Assembly (NCBI GenBank): GCA_002293105.1
Contig: DBCP01000135.1
Coordinates: 8,626 to 15,985, forward strand
Source: Bacteroidetes bacterium UBA955
GTDB taxonomy: Bacteria > Bacteroidota > Bacteroidia > NS11-12g > UBA955
Length of the DNA stretch: 7,360 nt
Direction of reading: 5' to 3'
Positions 1 to 4,310 of the stretch are shown here, piece after piece. The translations under genes were made by a program, and so were the position numbers. The number at the start of each line of letters is the position of its first letter. The first letter of the stretch is position 1. The notes under the pieces were generated by a model. That model did no database searches. It was given only the letters and a program-made list of their open reading frames with translations, and was not told where the DNA came from.

Positions 1-125
1 TGGTTGTCAATTTGCACACAAACAAAAAAACGCACATGTTAAACACTACATTGATCAACGGCACAGAGGTAATTGAAGTTTCAGGATACATCTTTGTCGG
101 AGGAATTTGGATTCCTTTGGGCTAA
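1..125 (+). CDS. 3' end of an unrecognised protein gene (partial)
   Basis: An open frame enters from the left edge (first full codon at base 3) and ends at TAA 123-125, giving 40 C-terminal residues that finish in ...GGIWIPLG. The tail is rich in beta-prone residues (TEVIEVSGYIFVGG) and I do not recognise a family. It is in the same orientation as the tRNA that follows 34 bases later. The likely -33 element of the tRNA promoter lies inside its last codons. The start and most of the protein lie outside the window, so no function can be given. Confidence 0.6.
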   Translation, partial: VVNLHTNKKTHMLNTTLINGTEVIEVSGYIFVGGIWIPLG

Positions 126-150
126 AATCACCCAACAATAACTATCTTTG
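116..150 (+). promoter_or_regulatory. Bacteroidota-type promoter of tRNA-Ser
   Basis: TATCTTTG at 143-150 matches the Bacteroidota -7 consensus TAnnTTTG exactly. A TTTG at 116-119 can serve as the -33 box. The 23-base spacer is slightly longer than the usual 19-21, so the -33 assignment is less certain than the -7. Initiation a few bases after 150 would leave only a very short leader before the mature tRNA begins at 160. Confidence 0.7.
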
Positions 151-167
151 ACCTCTCTTAGAGAGGT
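151..167 (+). repeat. Inverted repeat joining tRNA leader and acceptor strand
   Basis: ACCTCTCT (151-158), one base, then AGAGAGGT (160-167) form a perfect 8+8 inverted repeat across the RNase P cleavage point. CCTCTCT at 152-158 is therefore identical to the 3' acceptor strand at 240-246. It may be coincidental, an integration scar, or a leader able to pair with the tRNA 5' strand. If transcription begins near 155, most of it is not transcribed. Confidence 0.6.
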
Positions 168-247
168 GTCCGAGTGGTCGAAGGAGCACGCCTGGAAAGT
201 GTGTAAACGCCAAAAGCGTTTCGAGGGTTCGAATCCCTTCCTCTCTG
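160..247 (+). tRNA. tRNA-Ser (anticodon GGA)
   Basis: This is a class II serine tRNA of 88 bases without an encoded CCA end. The acceptor strands AGAGAGG (160-166) and CCTCTCT (240-246) pair perfectly, with discriminator G at 247. The D-arm region GTCCGAGTGG, the anticodon loop CTGGAAA with GGA, a long variable arm (CGCCAAAAGCG) and the T arm GAGGG-TTCGAAT-CCCTT are all present. It reads serine UCC/UCU codons. The sequence is very close to bacterial tRNA-Ser(GGA) in general. Its 3' part is duplicated about 2.5 kb downstream, which marks it as a probable integration target. Confidence 0.97.
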
Positions 248-252
248 CAACC
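235..252 (+). repeat. Candidate attachment site, left copy (tRNA-Ser 3' end)
   Basis: The 18 bases CCCTTCCTCTCTGCAACC cover the 3' strand of the T stem, the 3' acceptor strand, the discriminator and five bases beyond. They recur exactly at 2761-2778. The last 11 bases also recur at 2609-2619. Duplication of a tRNA 3' end is the usual footprint of tyrosine-recombinase integration, which keeps the tRNA intact at one end. I infer an att core here. No recombinase gene is present in the window to confirm it. Confidence 0.6.
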
Positions 253-260
253 ATAAACGC

Positions 261-297
261 AAAACCCTTGTAGAATAAGACTCTGCGAGGGTTTTTT
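261..297 (+). terminator. Rho-independent terminator after tRNA-Ser
   Basis: A 14-base-pair stem (261-274 with 282-295, two G-T pairs) closes a 7-base loop and is followed by a T run ending at 297. It lies 13 bases past the tRNA and would end its transcript. Because the stem ends in A/T pairs it may also act on transcripts of the minus-strand genes arriving from the right. If the insertion model is correct, this terminator was brought in by the element and replaces the one now at 2780-2803. Confidence 0.85.
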
Positions 298-349
298 ATT
301 TCTACGTTGTCGGTTTTGTTGTCAGTTATATCCCTTTCCTAACGAAGAA

Positions 350-769
350 CTAATGACCACCGTGCTGATAACAGTAACCATTTGGACCTGCGGAACGCTT
401 ACACTGACTTCCTGCCTTCGTTATTCCTCTACATTGGGATTTCACTGAATTACTGGGTGCACTGTTTACATTATTTGGTTCAACTGCATTATTTGGAACA
501 CTACTAGCTGGAGCCTGATTGATACCATTACTACCCAATAGTTGATTAAGTCTAAATATTTCTTTCTCCTGACTTTGAATTTTAGTCTCACCTATTGTGA
601 CACGCACCTTCAAATTTTCAACATCTTTTTGGAGCGATTCAATTTTGGTTTGATTTTGAACATTAGCTACCTTGAGTTCCTCGATACTCCGAATTAAATC
701 GGCCTTAGATTGGCAATATGTAAAATCTACAAATAAGAAACTCACAAGAACAAGAATATAGTTTTTCAT
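350..769 (-). CDS. Secreted coiled-coil protein with C-terminal Cys/His motif
   Basis: The 139-residue protein starts at ATG 769. A longer frame from a TTG at 811 exists, but the ATG start gives a clean signal peptide (about residues 1-19, MKNYILVLVSFLFVDFTYC). Residues 22-80 have heptad-like spacing of L/I/V and many K/E/Q, so a coiled coil is likely. Residues 82-111 are a linker rich in Asn, Pro and Ser. The C-terminus carries C113-RGITKAGSQ-C123-KR...Y-C133-YQ-H136, a compact motif found at the ends of many Bacteroidota and phage proteins. I think it is the type catalogued as DUF5763, from memory and unchecked. The three Cys and one His could bind zinc. It is the last gene of the five-gene block, 11 bases after its upstream neighbour. 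The role is unknown; export plus a coiled coil suggests an envelope or surface protein. Confidence 0.8.
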   Translation of the reverse strand: MKNYILVLVSFLFVDFTYCQSKADLIRSIEELKVANVQNQTKIESLQKDVENLKVRVTIGETKIQSQEKEIFRLNQLLGSNGINQAPASSVPNNAVEPNNVNSAPSNSVKSQCRGITKAGSQCKRSAGPNGYCYQHGGH

Positions 770-780
770 AATTTTAAATC

Positions 781-1356
781 TCAAAGTACAAACTCTTGAT
801 AAGATATACAAACTGGAATAATCTGCCCTGAAGATGAATCCCTCATAGGGTTAATTTGAACTTCGTACCAACTAAATTGTCTGTTGATTACACAATTCCT
901 CTTGAATCCCATTTTACATAGTTCAGGCCAAGATGGATTGTTATTAATCGGAATTACTTTTATATCGGATACGTTAGGAATCAAGCCTAACTCAAGTATC
1001 TCATCAAAATAAAGTTTTAGCTCGTCCGATGAAATCGGCTTATCAATTGATGGCTGATAATCAAAATTAATACCTTTCAATAAAAAACCACGGTTAACAG
1101 CACCGGACAAATTGGATAGCTTACGTTTCATGATGGTCTTTTCAACAACATCAAGTTCGTTAAGAACGAAGTCTTCAATATTGAATCCGATTGTATCTCG
1201 ATTATCCCAAAGAACTGCGGCTAATTTCTGCAAATCTGCAAAATTGAAGATTTTTTCTTTTCCAAGATTTAACACCTTATTCAATTCGCCGTGATTAACT
1301 ACACGCAAGTCCAAGGTGGATTTAAAACCCTCAATTTTGTAATGTTGCTCAATCAT
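781..1356 (-). CDS. Hypothetical protein, no recognised family
   Basis: The 191-residue protein starts at ATG 1356 and stops at TGA 781-783. An in-frame TTG at 1377 would add seven residues and begin just after the stop of the preceding gene; I prefer the ATG. No ribosome-binding site is obvious at either. There is no signal peptide or membrane segment. The N-terminal half is mixed alpha/beta with a helical, charged middle (residues about 50-85). The C-terminal half contains INNNPSWPELCKMGFKRNC and ends in a strand-like tail. I recognise no motif and propose no function. It sits between two exported proteins in a probable operon, 23 bases after one and 11 before the other. Confidence 0.8.
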   Translation of the reverse strand: MIEQHYKIEGFKSTLDLRVVNHGELNKVLNLGKEKIFNFADLQKLAAVLWDNRDTIGFNIEDFVLNELDVVEKTIMKRKLSNLSGAVNRGFLLKGINFDYQPSIDKPISSDELKLYFDEILELGLIPNVSDIKVIPINNNPSWPELCKMGFKRNCVINRQFSWYEVQINPMRDSSSGQIIPVCISYQEFVL

Positions 1357-1379
1357 CAGTGTTAATGAAACAGACAAAA

Positions 1380-1967
1380 CTACCAGTCGTCTTTTGTTGT
1401 TGAAGTTGTACTTTTCTTTATGCTGTTCTCCAATACAACGCTGGATGAGTTTATTTTTATTTTAAAGTTCATCAACCCCTCATTGAACATTTTTCGGCAC
1501 CTTGTATCCTCGTCCTTGTTAAAGTATGTTCTTAAATGGCTCGTTCTCGCTCCAACTGCGGGTAATATCATACTACCTGCCCGTTCAGCAGGGCGATAAA
1601 CATTTCCATCATCAAAGTATTGAAGGCGAACTTTGTTATCCTTGATACTTATCACCAGCCGAATGTACCAATCAAAACTTGCCATTCCTGAAGCTCTAAA
1701 GGATGTCACATAGTTGTAAACTAATTGTTGCTTGGTTTCATTCACAAGAACTTCGGAGGGGTTAACAAAATTTAGACCGCTCCAGTTTTTTATCCGTGTT
1801 ACAATTTCTTCATTACTAATTGAATCTTCTAACACAACAATTCGGGTTAGTAATAAATAATCGGCCTTAGATTCATACATTGAATCTACATGATAATTCA
1901 ATTGCGCTTCCTGTGAATACAATGATTTACAAACAAACAGAACTATAAAAAAAAATATTTTTTTCAT
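1380..1967 (-). CDS. Exported DUF4468-like protein
   Basis: The 195-residue protein has a Sec signal peptide (residues about 1-19, MKKIFFFIVLFVCKSLYSQ). Cys13 lacks a proper lipobox, so it is not an obvious lipoprotein. The mature part resembles the Bacteroidota DUF4468 family (TBP-like fold). It has a helix with EEIVTRIKNW, strands around residues 80-125 containing a YNYVTSFRASGMASFDWYIRLVISIKD-type pattern split by turns, then KVRLQYFDDG. The C-terminal 45 residues are charged and end in a Ser/Thr/Lys-rich tail. The family is of unknown function and often exported. A possible promoter lies just before the ATG, although it also follows the upstream gene by only 22 bases. The family assignment is from pattern memory. 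Confidence 0.8.
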   Translation of the reverse strand: MKKIFFFIVLFVCKSLYSQEAQLNYHVDSMYESKADYLLLTRIVVLEDSISNEEIVTRIKNWSGLNFVNPSEVLVNETKQQLVYNYVTSFRASGMASFDWYIRLVISIKDNKVRLQYFDDGNVYRPAERAGSMILPAVGARTSHLRTYFNKDEDTRCRKMFNEGLMNFKIKINSSSVVLENSIKKSTTSTTKDDW

Positions 1968-1971
1968 AGTT

Positions 1972-2002
1972 CAATGTTACACAATAAACTTACAAATTCA
2001 AA
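1972..2002 (-). promoter_or_regulatory. Possible internal promoter before the DUF4468-like gene
   Basis: Read on the minus strand, TTTG (2002-1999) is followed after 19 bases by TAACATTG (1979-1972), one mismatch from TAnnTTTG. The -7 box ends only four bases before the ATG at 1967, so a transcript from it would be nearly leaderless. The geometry matches that of the ATPase promoter. Moderate support only, since it overlaps the end of the upstream gene. Confidence 0.4.
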
Positions 2003-2352
2003 GTCACCGTATACTCTTCGTGTTTCAATTGAACCTCGGTTTGTCTTACTGGTAATCCAATACTGCGATTAAGCAGTACCTCTAACGCATTCAGCGAACC
2101 TCTCTTGGCATTTAGTAACAATGCCTTGCAGATTGTCAGTTCGAGGATATTTGTATCGTCTCGAGAGATGATTTCAATCAACTCCTTTTCTGTCATCGCA
2201 AGCATCACAAGAATCACTTCATTAATCTCCGATTTAGCATATCCCATCTTTTTGAGTGTAGTCACAAACTTTGGTCTACGCCCCATTGGATTGGGTGAAG
2301 GTTGTCCCGATTGCCAAGGAGTCAGATGATCGGTTTTAGGATTTAAATTCAT
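1990..2352 (-). CDS. DUF5681 / small-terminase-like phage protein
   Basis: The 120-residue protein starts at ATG 2352. The N-terminus, LTPWQSGQPSPNPMGRRPK (residues about 10-28), is a variant of the WQxGQSGNPxGRPKG signature of DUF5681-type proteins found in phages, prophages and integrative elements. The C-terminal half is helical, and ICKALLLNAKRGSLNALEVLLNRSIGLP (split around residue 90) resembles the helical segment of phage small-terminase-like proteins. In phages such proteins often precede the large terminase; here no large terminase follows. The gene lies 12 bases after the zinc-ribbon-like gene and 22 before the DUF4468-like gene. The role is inferred as a DNA-binding packaging accessory left from a phage, or reused by the element. 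Confidence 0.7.
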   Translation of the reverse strand: MNLNPKTDHLTPWQSGQPSPNPMGRRPKFVTTLKKMGYAKSEINEVILVMLAMTEKELIEIISRDDTNILELTICKALLLNAKRGSLNALEVLLNRSIGLPVRQTEVQLKHEEYTVTLNL

Positions 2353-2364
2353 TCTGTATGACTG

Positions 2365-2622
2365 TTATATGATTGTTTTCAGCGCAACACCCTTCCACCG
2401 TCGATATTCCTCACTCAAATACTGATCTACATCAAATAATGTCTGACTCGGATACCGATTCAATTCATCACGTTTGAGATTGCTGATAATATTGCGACAT
2501 CTCTTTACCTCTCGTCCAAACAACTTCTCGCTACAATACTTGCTTGATGTTTTTTGAATTGAAATGTCTCTGCCACAGGCAACGCAACGACGCAGAGGAG
2601 TATTGTATTCTCTGCAACCCAA
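2365..2622 (-). CDS. Small zinc-ribbon-like protein, possibly 5'-truncated
   Basis: The frame encodes 85 residues if translation starts at the TTG at 2622. No ATG is available before the conserved part. Cys13-x2-Cys16-Gly ... KYCS (Cys30) ... KRCRN (Cys42) form a plausible four-Cys zinc site of the type seen in small phage and mobile-element proteins. The rest is charged and helical, ending in YRRWKGVALKTII. The first five codons lie inside the tRNA-tail repeat (2609-2657), so the natural 5' end may have been cut off by the recombination that made the repeat. No promoter is visible upstream on this strand. Function unknown; nucleic-acid binding is a guess from the Cys pattern. Confidence 0.6.
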   Translation of the reverse strand: MGCREYNTPLRRCVACGRDISIQKTSSKYCSEKLFGREVKRCRNIISNLKRDELNRYPSQTLFDVDQYLSEEYRRWKGVALKTII

Positions 2623-2670
2623 TGCCCCAGCCGGGGCATTTTTTGTTTAACGAATCTATTCGCGCAGCGA
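2609..2670 (+). repeat. tRNA-tail/terminator repeat, inner copy
   Basis: Bases 2609-2657 are identical (49 of 49) to 2768-2816. With two mismatches the match continues to 2670/2829. The unit begins with TCTCTGCAACCC, the tail of tRNA-Ser (242-252), followed by a hairpin terminator. Only 11 bases match the true tRNA here, against 18 in the outer copy. It reads as a second attachment-site remnant or a tandem duplication of the region downstream of a tRNA-Ser gene. A perfect TTCGC-GCA-GCGAA hairpin follows at 2659-2671. Confidence 0.85.
2621..2644 (+). terminator. Terminator hairpin in inner repeat
   Basis: AATGCCCC (2621-2628), loop AGCC, GGGGCATT (2633-2640), then a six-T run. It is a strong + strand terminator shape with no gene directly before it, consistent with a duplicated tRNA terminator. 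It sits immediately upstream of the minus-strand zinc-ribbon-like gene. Confidence 0.8.
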
Positions 2671-2767
2671 ACAAGCGAGTGAAACAGAAAATGAACCGTG
2701 CGACGAAGGAGCGGGCATTGGGTTAACACCTTCCCCGGGATCACGAGCGCAGCGAGTAACCCCTTCC
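2658..2767. other. Spacer between the two repeats, no gene
   Basis: No credible coding sequence is present. The spacer holds GGGCATTGGGTT at 2713-2724, the exact inverse of AACCCAATGCCC found in both repeat copies (2616-2627 and 2775-2786). It also holds CGAGCGCAGCGAG (2744-2756), related in sequence to the GCGCAGCGA and GCGAAGCGA segments just after each repeat. The pattern looks like a mosaic, non-coding repetitive element rather than unique sequence. No promoter for the zinc-ribbon-like gene was found in it. Confidence 0.6.
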
Positions 2768-2829
2768 TCTCTGCAACCCAATGCCCCAGCCGGGGCATTT
2801 TTTGTTTAACGAATCTGTTCGCGAAGCGA
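2761..2829 (+). repeat. Candidate attachment site, right copy, with tRNA-tail repeat
   Basis: CCCTTCCTCTCTGCAACC at 2761-2778 matches the tRNA-Ser 3' end (235-252) exactly. It is followed by the same terminator and flank as the inner copy (identity over 2768-2816, two mismatches to 2829). No tRNA body precedes it, so it is a detached tRNA 3' end. This is the expected appearance of the distal attachment site after integration into tRNA-Ser. Confidence 0.7.
2780..2803 (+). terminator. Terminator hairpin in outer repeat
   Basis: AATGCCCC (2780-2787), loop AGCC, GGGGCATT (2792-2799), then six T. It is identical to the inner copy. Under the insertion model this is the original host terminator of tRNA-Ser. 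It also shields the ATPase gene downstream from read-through. Confidence 0.85.
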
Positions 2830-2863
2830 CAAATGGGGTTTATACACAGCATTTTCTCCGCCT

Positions 2864-2905
2864 AAATTCCTAAAACTTTTGATTTTTGACAAGTTTTAGG
2901 AATTT
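2864..2905. promoter_or_regulatory. Perfect 15-base inverted repeat (candidate operator) before ATPase gene
   Basis: AAATTCCTAAAACTT (2864-2878) and AAGTTTTAGGAATTT (2891-2905) are exact inverse copies separated by 12 bases. The spacer contains the -33 box of the promoter and the right arm fills the space between the -33 and -7 boxes. Such placement suits a repressor operator or autoregulation. As RNA it could also form a long hairpin, but initiation is predicted downstream of it. The regulator is unknown. Confidence 0.7.
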
Positions 2906-2917
2906 GAAGTATCTTCG
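2885..2917 (+). promoter_or_regulatory. Promoter of the ATPase gene, nearly leaderless
   Basis: TTTG (2885-2888), a 21-base spacer, then TATCTTCG (2910-2917), one mismatch from TAnnTTTG. The -7 box ends four bases before ATG 2922, so the transcript would start at or within a base or two of the start codon. That explains the lack of a ribosome-binding site. Confidence 0.65.
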
Positions 2918-2921
2918 TTCT

Positions 2922-4136
2922 ATGCAAACGGTTCTGAGAAGCCAGTACCTCAACGTACTCAAAGTACTCAAAGATAAGAATTTCATTAAAGTTGCTACGG
3001 GTGTTAGACGCTGTGGCAAGTCAACATTAATGTCACAATTCCAAGATGTTTTGCGCGGCGAAAATGAATCTGTTTCTATTATCGCCATCAACATTGACAT
3101 GCCAGAATTCCGATTTTTGGCAGAAAAAAGTTGGAAAGACGTCTACGACTTTATCGTTGAGCACCTTGAAAACAATGTCACCAACTATGTTTTTATTGAT
3201 GAGGTCCAGAACGTAAAAGAATTTGAAAAATTATTGGAGGGCCTTTATGTTCACCCGAACATAGATTTATATGTTACAGGCTCCAATGCATTCCTACTAT
3301 CCAGTGAATTGGCAACATTGCTCACCGGTAGAGCCTATGAAATCCATGTCTTACCATTTTCATTCGCTGAATTCATCAGCTTCACAGGCAAATCCAATAA
3401 TTTAGATAGGGCATTTGCTGAGTATATCGGAACTGGTGGTTTCCCTGAGGCTGTCCGACTTTCGGCCAATGGAAATCAATTCGCTTTTGATTATTTGCAA
3501 ATGGTTTTCAATAACATTTTTAGCAATGATATTTCCGCTCGAAGGACAATCTATTCAGAAGAATCCTATCAACGGGTAGTCAATTTCCTAATCGACTCCA
3601 TAGGATCCAACGTGTCAGCTACAAATATCGCCAACACCTTAAAGGCCAATAACAAGCCCATTGACAATAAAACCGTTTCCAAATACATAGATTCTTTGGT
3701 GGAGTCTTACTTGTTTTATCGTGCAAAGCGATATGACATCAAAGGGAAACAGCATCTCGCTACTCAAGAAAAATACTACCTTGTAGATTTGGGATTTCGA
3801 AATGCTTTGTTGGGAAAAGAGTTTCTAAGCGATGCTGGCCATCTGCTTGAAAATATCATTTATCTGGAGCTAAAACGCCGAAATTTTCAAATTTGGATCG
3901 GAAAAACCAACAACTTGGAGGTTGATTTCGTAGTTAGAAACAATGAAGGTTTCACACAATACATCCAGGTGTCGCAAACAGTTCTAAATCCTGATACTTT
4001 GGCGAGGGAACTTGCGCCATTGAATAGCATTTCAGACCACCATGAAAAATTATTAATTACCATGGACTTTGATACCGGCACCTATAACGGCATCAAGAAA
4101 ATCAATATCATTGATTGGTTGATGGCTATAAATTGA
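2922..4136 (+). CDS. AAA_14 / DUF4143 family ATPase
   Basis: The 404-residue protein starts at ATG 2922; an upstream in-frame TTG (2886) lies inside the promoter and is rejected. The N-terminal AAA domain has a Walker A motif GVRRCGKST (27-35), Walker B VFIDE (D93, E94), a VTGSNA sensor-like strand and a TGRA segment. The C-terminal half is DUF4143, a PD-(D/E)XK-nuclease-like fold. It shows LENIIYLELKRR (E310, E316) and EVDF (E333, D335). The strand that would carry the catalytic ExK reads YIQVSQ (347-352), so nuclease activity is probably lost. Length and order are normal for this family, which is widespread in Bacteroidota and archaea with no settled function. It stands alone, lies just outside the candidate element, and has a strong palindromic promoter. 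Confidence 0.93.
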   Translation: MQTVLRSQYLNVLKVLKDKNFIKVATGVRRCGKSTLMSQFQDVLRGENESVSIIAINIDMPEFRFLAEKSWKDVYDFIVEHLENNVTNYVFIDEVQNVKEFEKLLEGLYVHPNIDLYVTGSNAFLLSSELATLLTGRAYEIHVLPFSFAEFISFTGKSNNLDRAFAEYIGTGGFPEAVRLSANGNQFAFDYLQMVFNNIFSNDISARRTIYSEESYQRVVNFLIDSIGSNVSATNIANTLKANNKPIDNKTVSKYIDSLVESYLFYRAKRYDIKGKQHLATQEKYYLVDLGFRNALLGKEFLSDAGHLLENIIYLELKRRNFQIWIGKTNNLEVDFVVRNNEGFTQYIQVSQTVLNPDTLARELAPLNSISDHHEKLLITMDFDTGTYNGIKKINIIDWLMAIN

Positions 4137-4202
4137 AAGTGAAGTAGTTTCGCAGTAATTGATGTGTCCTACATGAAGGAGTAAAATAACTACACCAAAA
4201 TT

Positions 4203-4217
4203 TTACAAATTCTGTAA
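4203..4217. promoter_or_regulatory. Weak TTACA-N5-TGTAA inverted repeat
   Basis: TTACA (4203-4207), five bases, TGTAA (4213-4217). The half-site resembles the TTGTAA/TTACAA half-sites of the stronger repeat 31 bases further on, so it could be a second, weaker site for the same regulator of the glucanase gene. In AT-rich sequence it could also be chance. Confidence 0.3.
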
Positions 4218-4247
4218 CACAGCACCAAGTAATTATTTCAAATCCTA

Positions 4248-4270
4248 ATTATTGTAATTTTTACAATAAT
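4248..4270. promoter_or_regulatory. Perfect 10-base inverted repeat (candidate operator) before glucanase gene
   Basis: ATTATTGTAA (4248-4257), TTT, TTACAATAAT (4261-4270): an exact 23-base palindromic site. It covers the presumed -33 box and part of the spacer of the glucanase promoter, a position suited to a repressor, or to an activator contacting polymerase. Glucanase genes are commonly substrate-induced, so a dedicated regulator is plausible; none is in the window. Confidence 0.6.
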
Positions 4271-4282
4271 ATCCTACCTTCG
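4251..4282 (+). promoter_or_regulatory. Promoter of the glucanase gene
   Basis: TACCTTCG at 4275-4282 fits TAnnTTTG with one mismatch. ATTG at 4251-4254 is a one-mismatch -33 box with a 20-base spacer. Initiation near 4286 gives a leader of about 25 bases containing AAAGG (4293-4297) about 13 bases before the TTG start. The region 4137-4250 between the ATPase stop and this promoter holds no gene and no convincing terminator. Confidence 0.6.
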
Positions 4283-4310
4283 TTTTATACCCAAAGGGTC
4301 CACCCTGCTT

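Larger units (their letters stand above)
235..2778. mobile_element. Candidate integrase-less element inserted in tRNA-Ser
   Basis: The block is bounded by exact 18-base copies of the tRNA-Ser 3' end (235-252 and 2761-2778) and carries five co-directional minus-strand genes. One of these resembles DUF5681/small-terminase-like phage proteins and one is a small Cys-rich protein of a kind seen in phages. The interior is visibly more AT-rich than the glucanase gene downstream. Beyond the right copy lies a typical tRNA-type terminator, as expected if the insertion displaced the original tRNA terminator. There is no integrase, portal, large terminase or replication gene inside, so it would be a remnant, a satellite or a cargo island mobilised in trans. 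A third, shorter copy at 2609-2619 leaves the exact right boundary ambiguous. Confidence 0.45.

Noticed and set aside
770..811. TTG start at 811 for the coiled-coil gene
   Set aside because: It adds 14 residues before the signal peptide and overlaps the upstream gene; ATG 769 gives a normal signal peptide.
1375..1382. TAGTTTTG on the minus strand as a promoter for the 781-1356 gene
   Set aside because: The -7 match is perfect, but I see no -33 box at the right distance and the gene sits in a tight same-strand series, so chance is likely.
1112..2329. Plus-strand frames at 1112-1294 and 2105-2329, opposite the minus-strand genes
   Set aside because: They have no recognisable motif, lie fully inside better-supported genes on the other strand, and show no promoter.
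2609..2829. CRISPR-like array
   Set aside because: There are only two direct copies, the unit is a terminator with tRNA-tail sequence, and no cas gene is near.
2505..2852. Minus-strand frame of 115 codons containing the same 18-20 residue stretch twice
   Set aside because: The internal repeat (ANRFVKQKMPRLGHWVAE twice) is only the translation of the two non-coding terminator repeats. The frame overlaps the zinc-ribbon-like gene and crosses two terminators.
4137..4195. Possible terminator after the ATPase gene (ATGT-GTCCT-ACAT; GTAGTT...AACTAC)
   Set aside because: The stems are only 4-6 pairs, one has a very long loop, and neither has a T run.
4293..4305. GGGT-CC-ACCC as a regulatory hairpin before the glucanase start
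   Set aside because: A 4-pair stem with a 2-base loop is too tight to be a stable RNA hairpin and is not supported by anything else.
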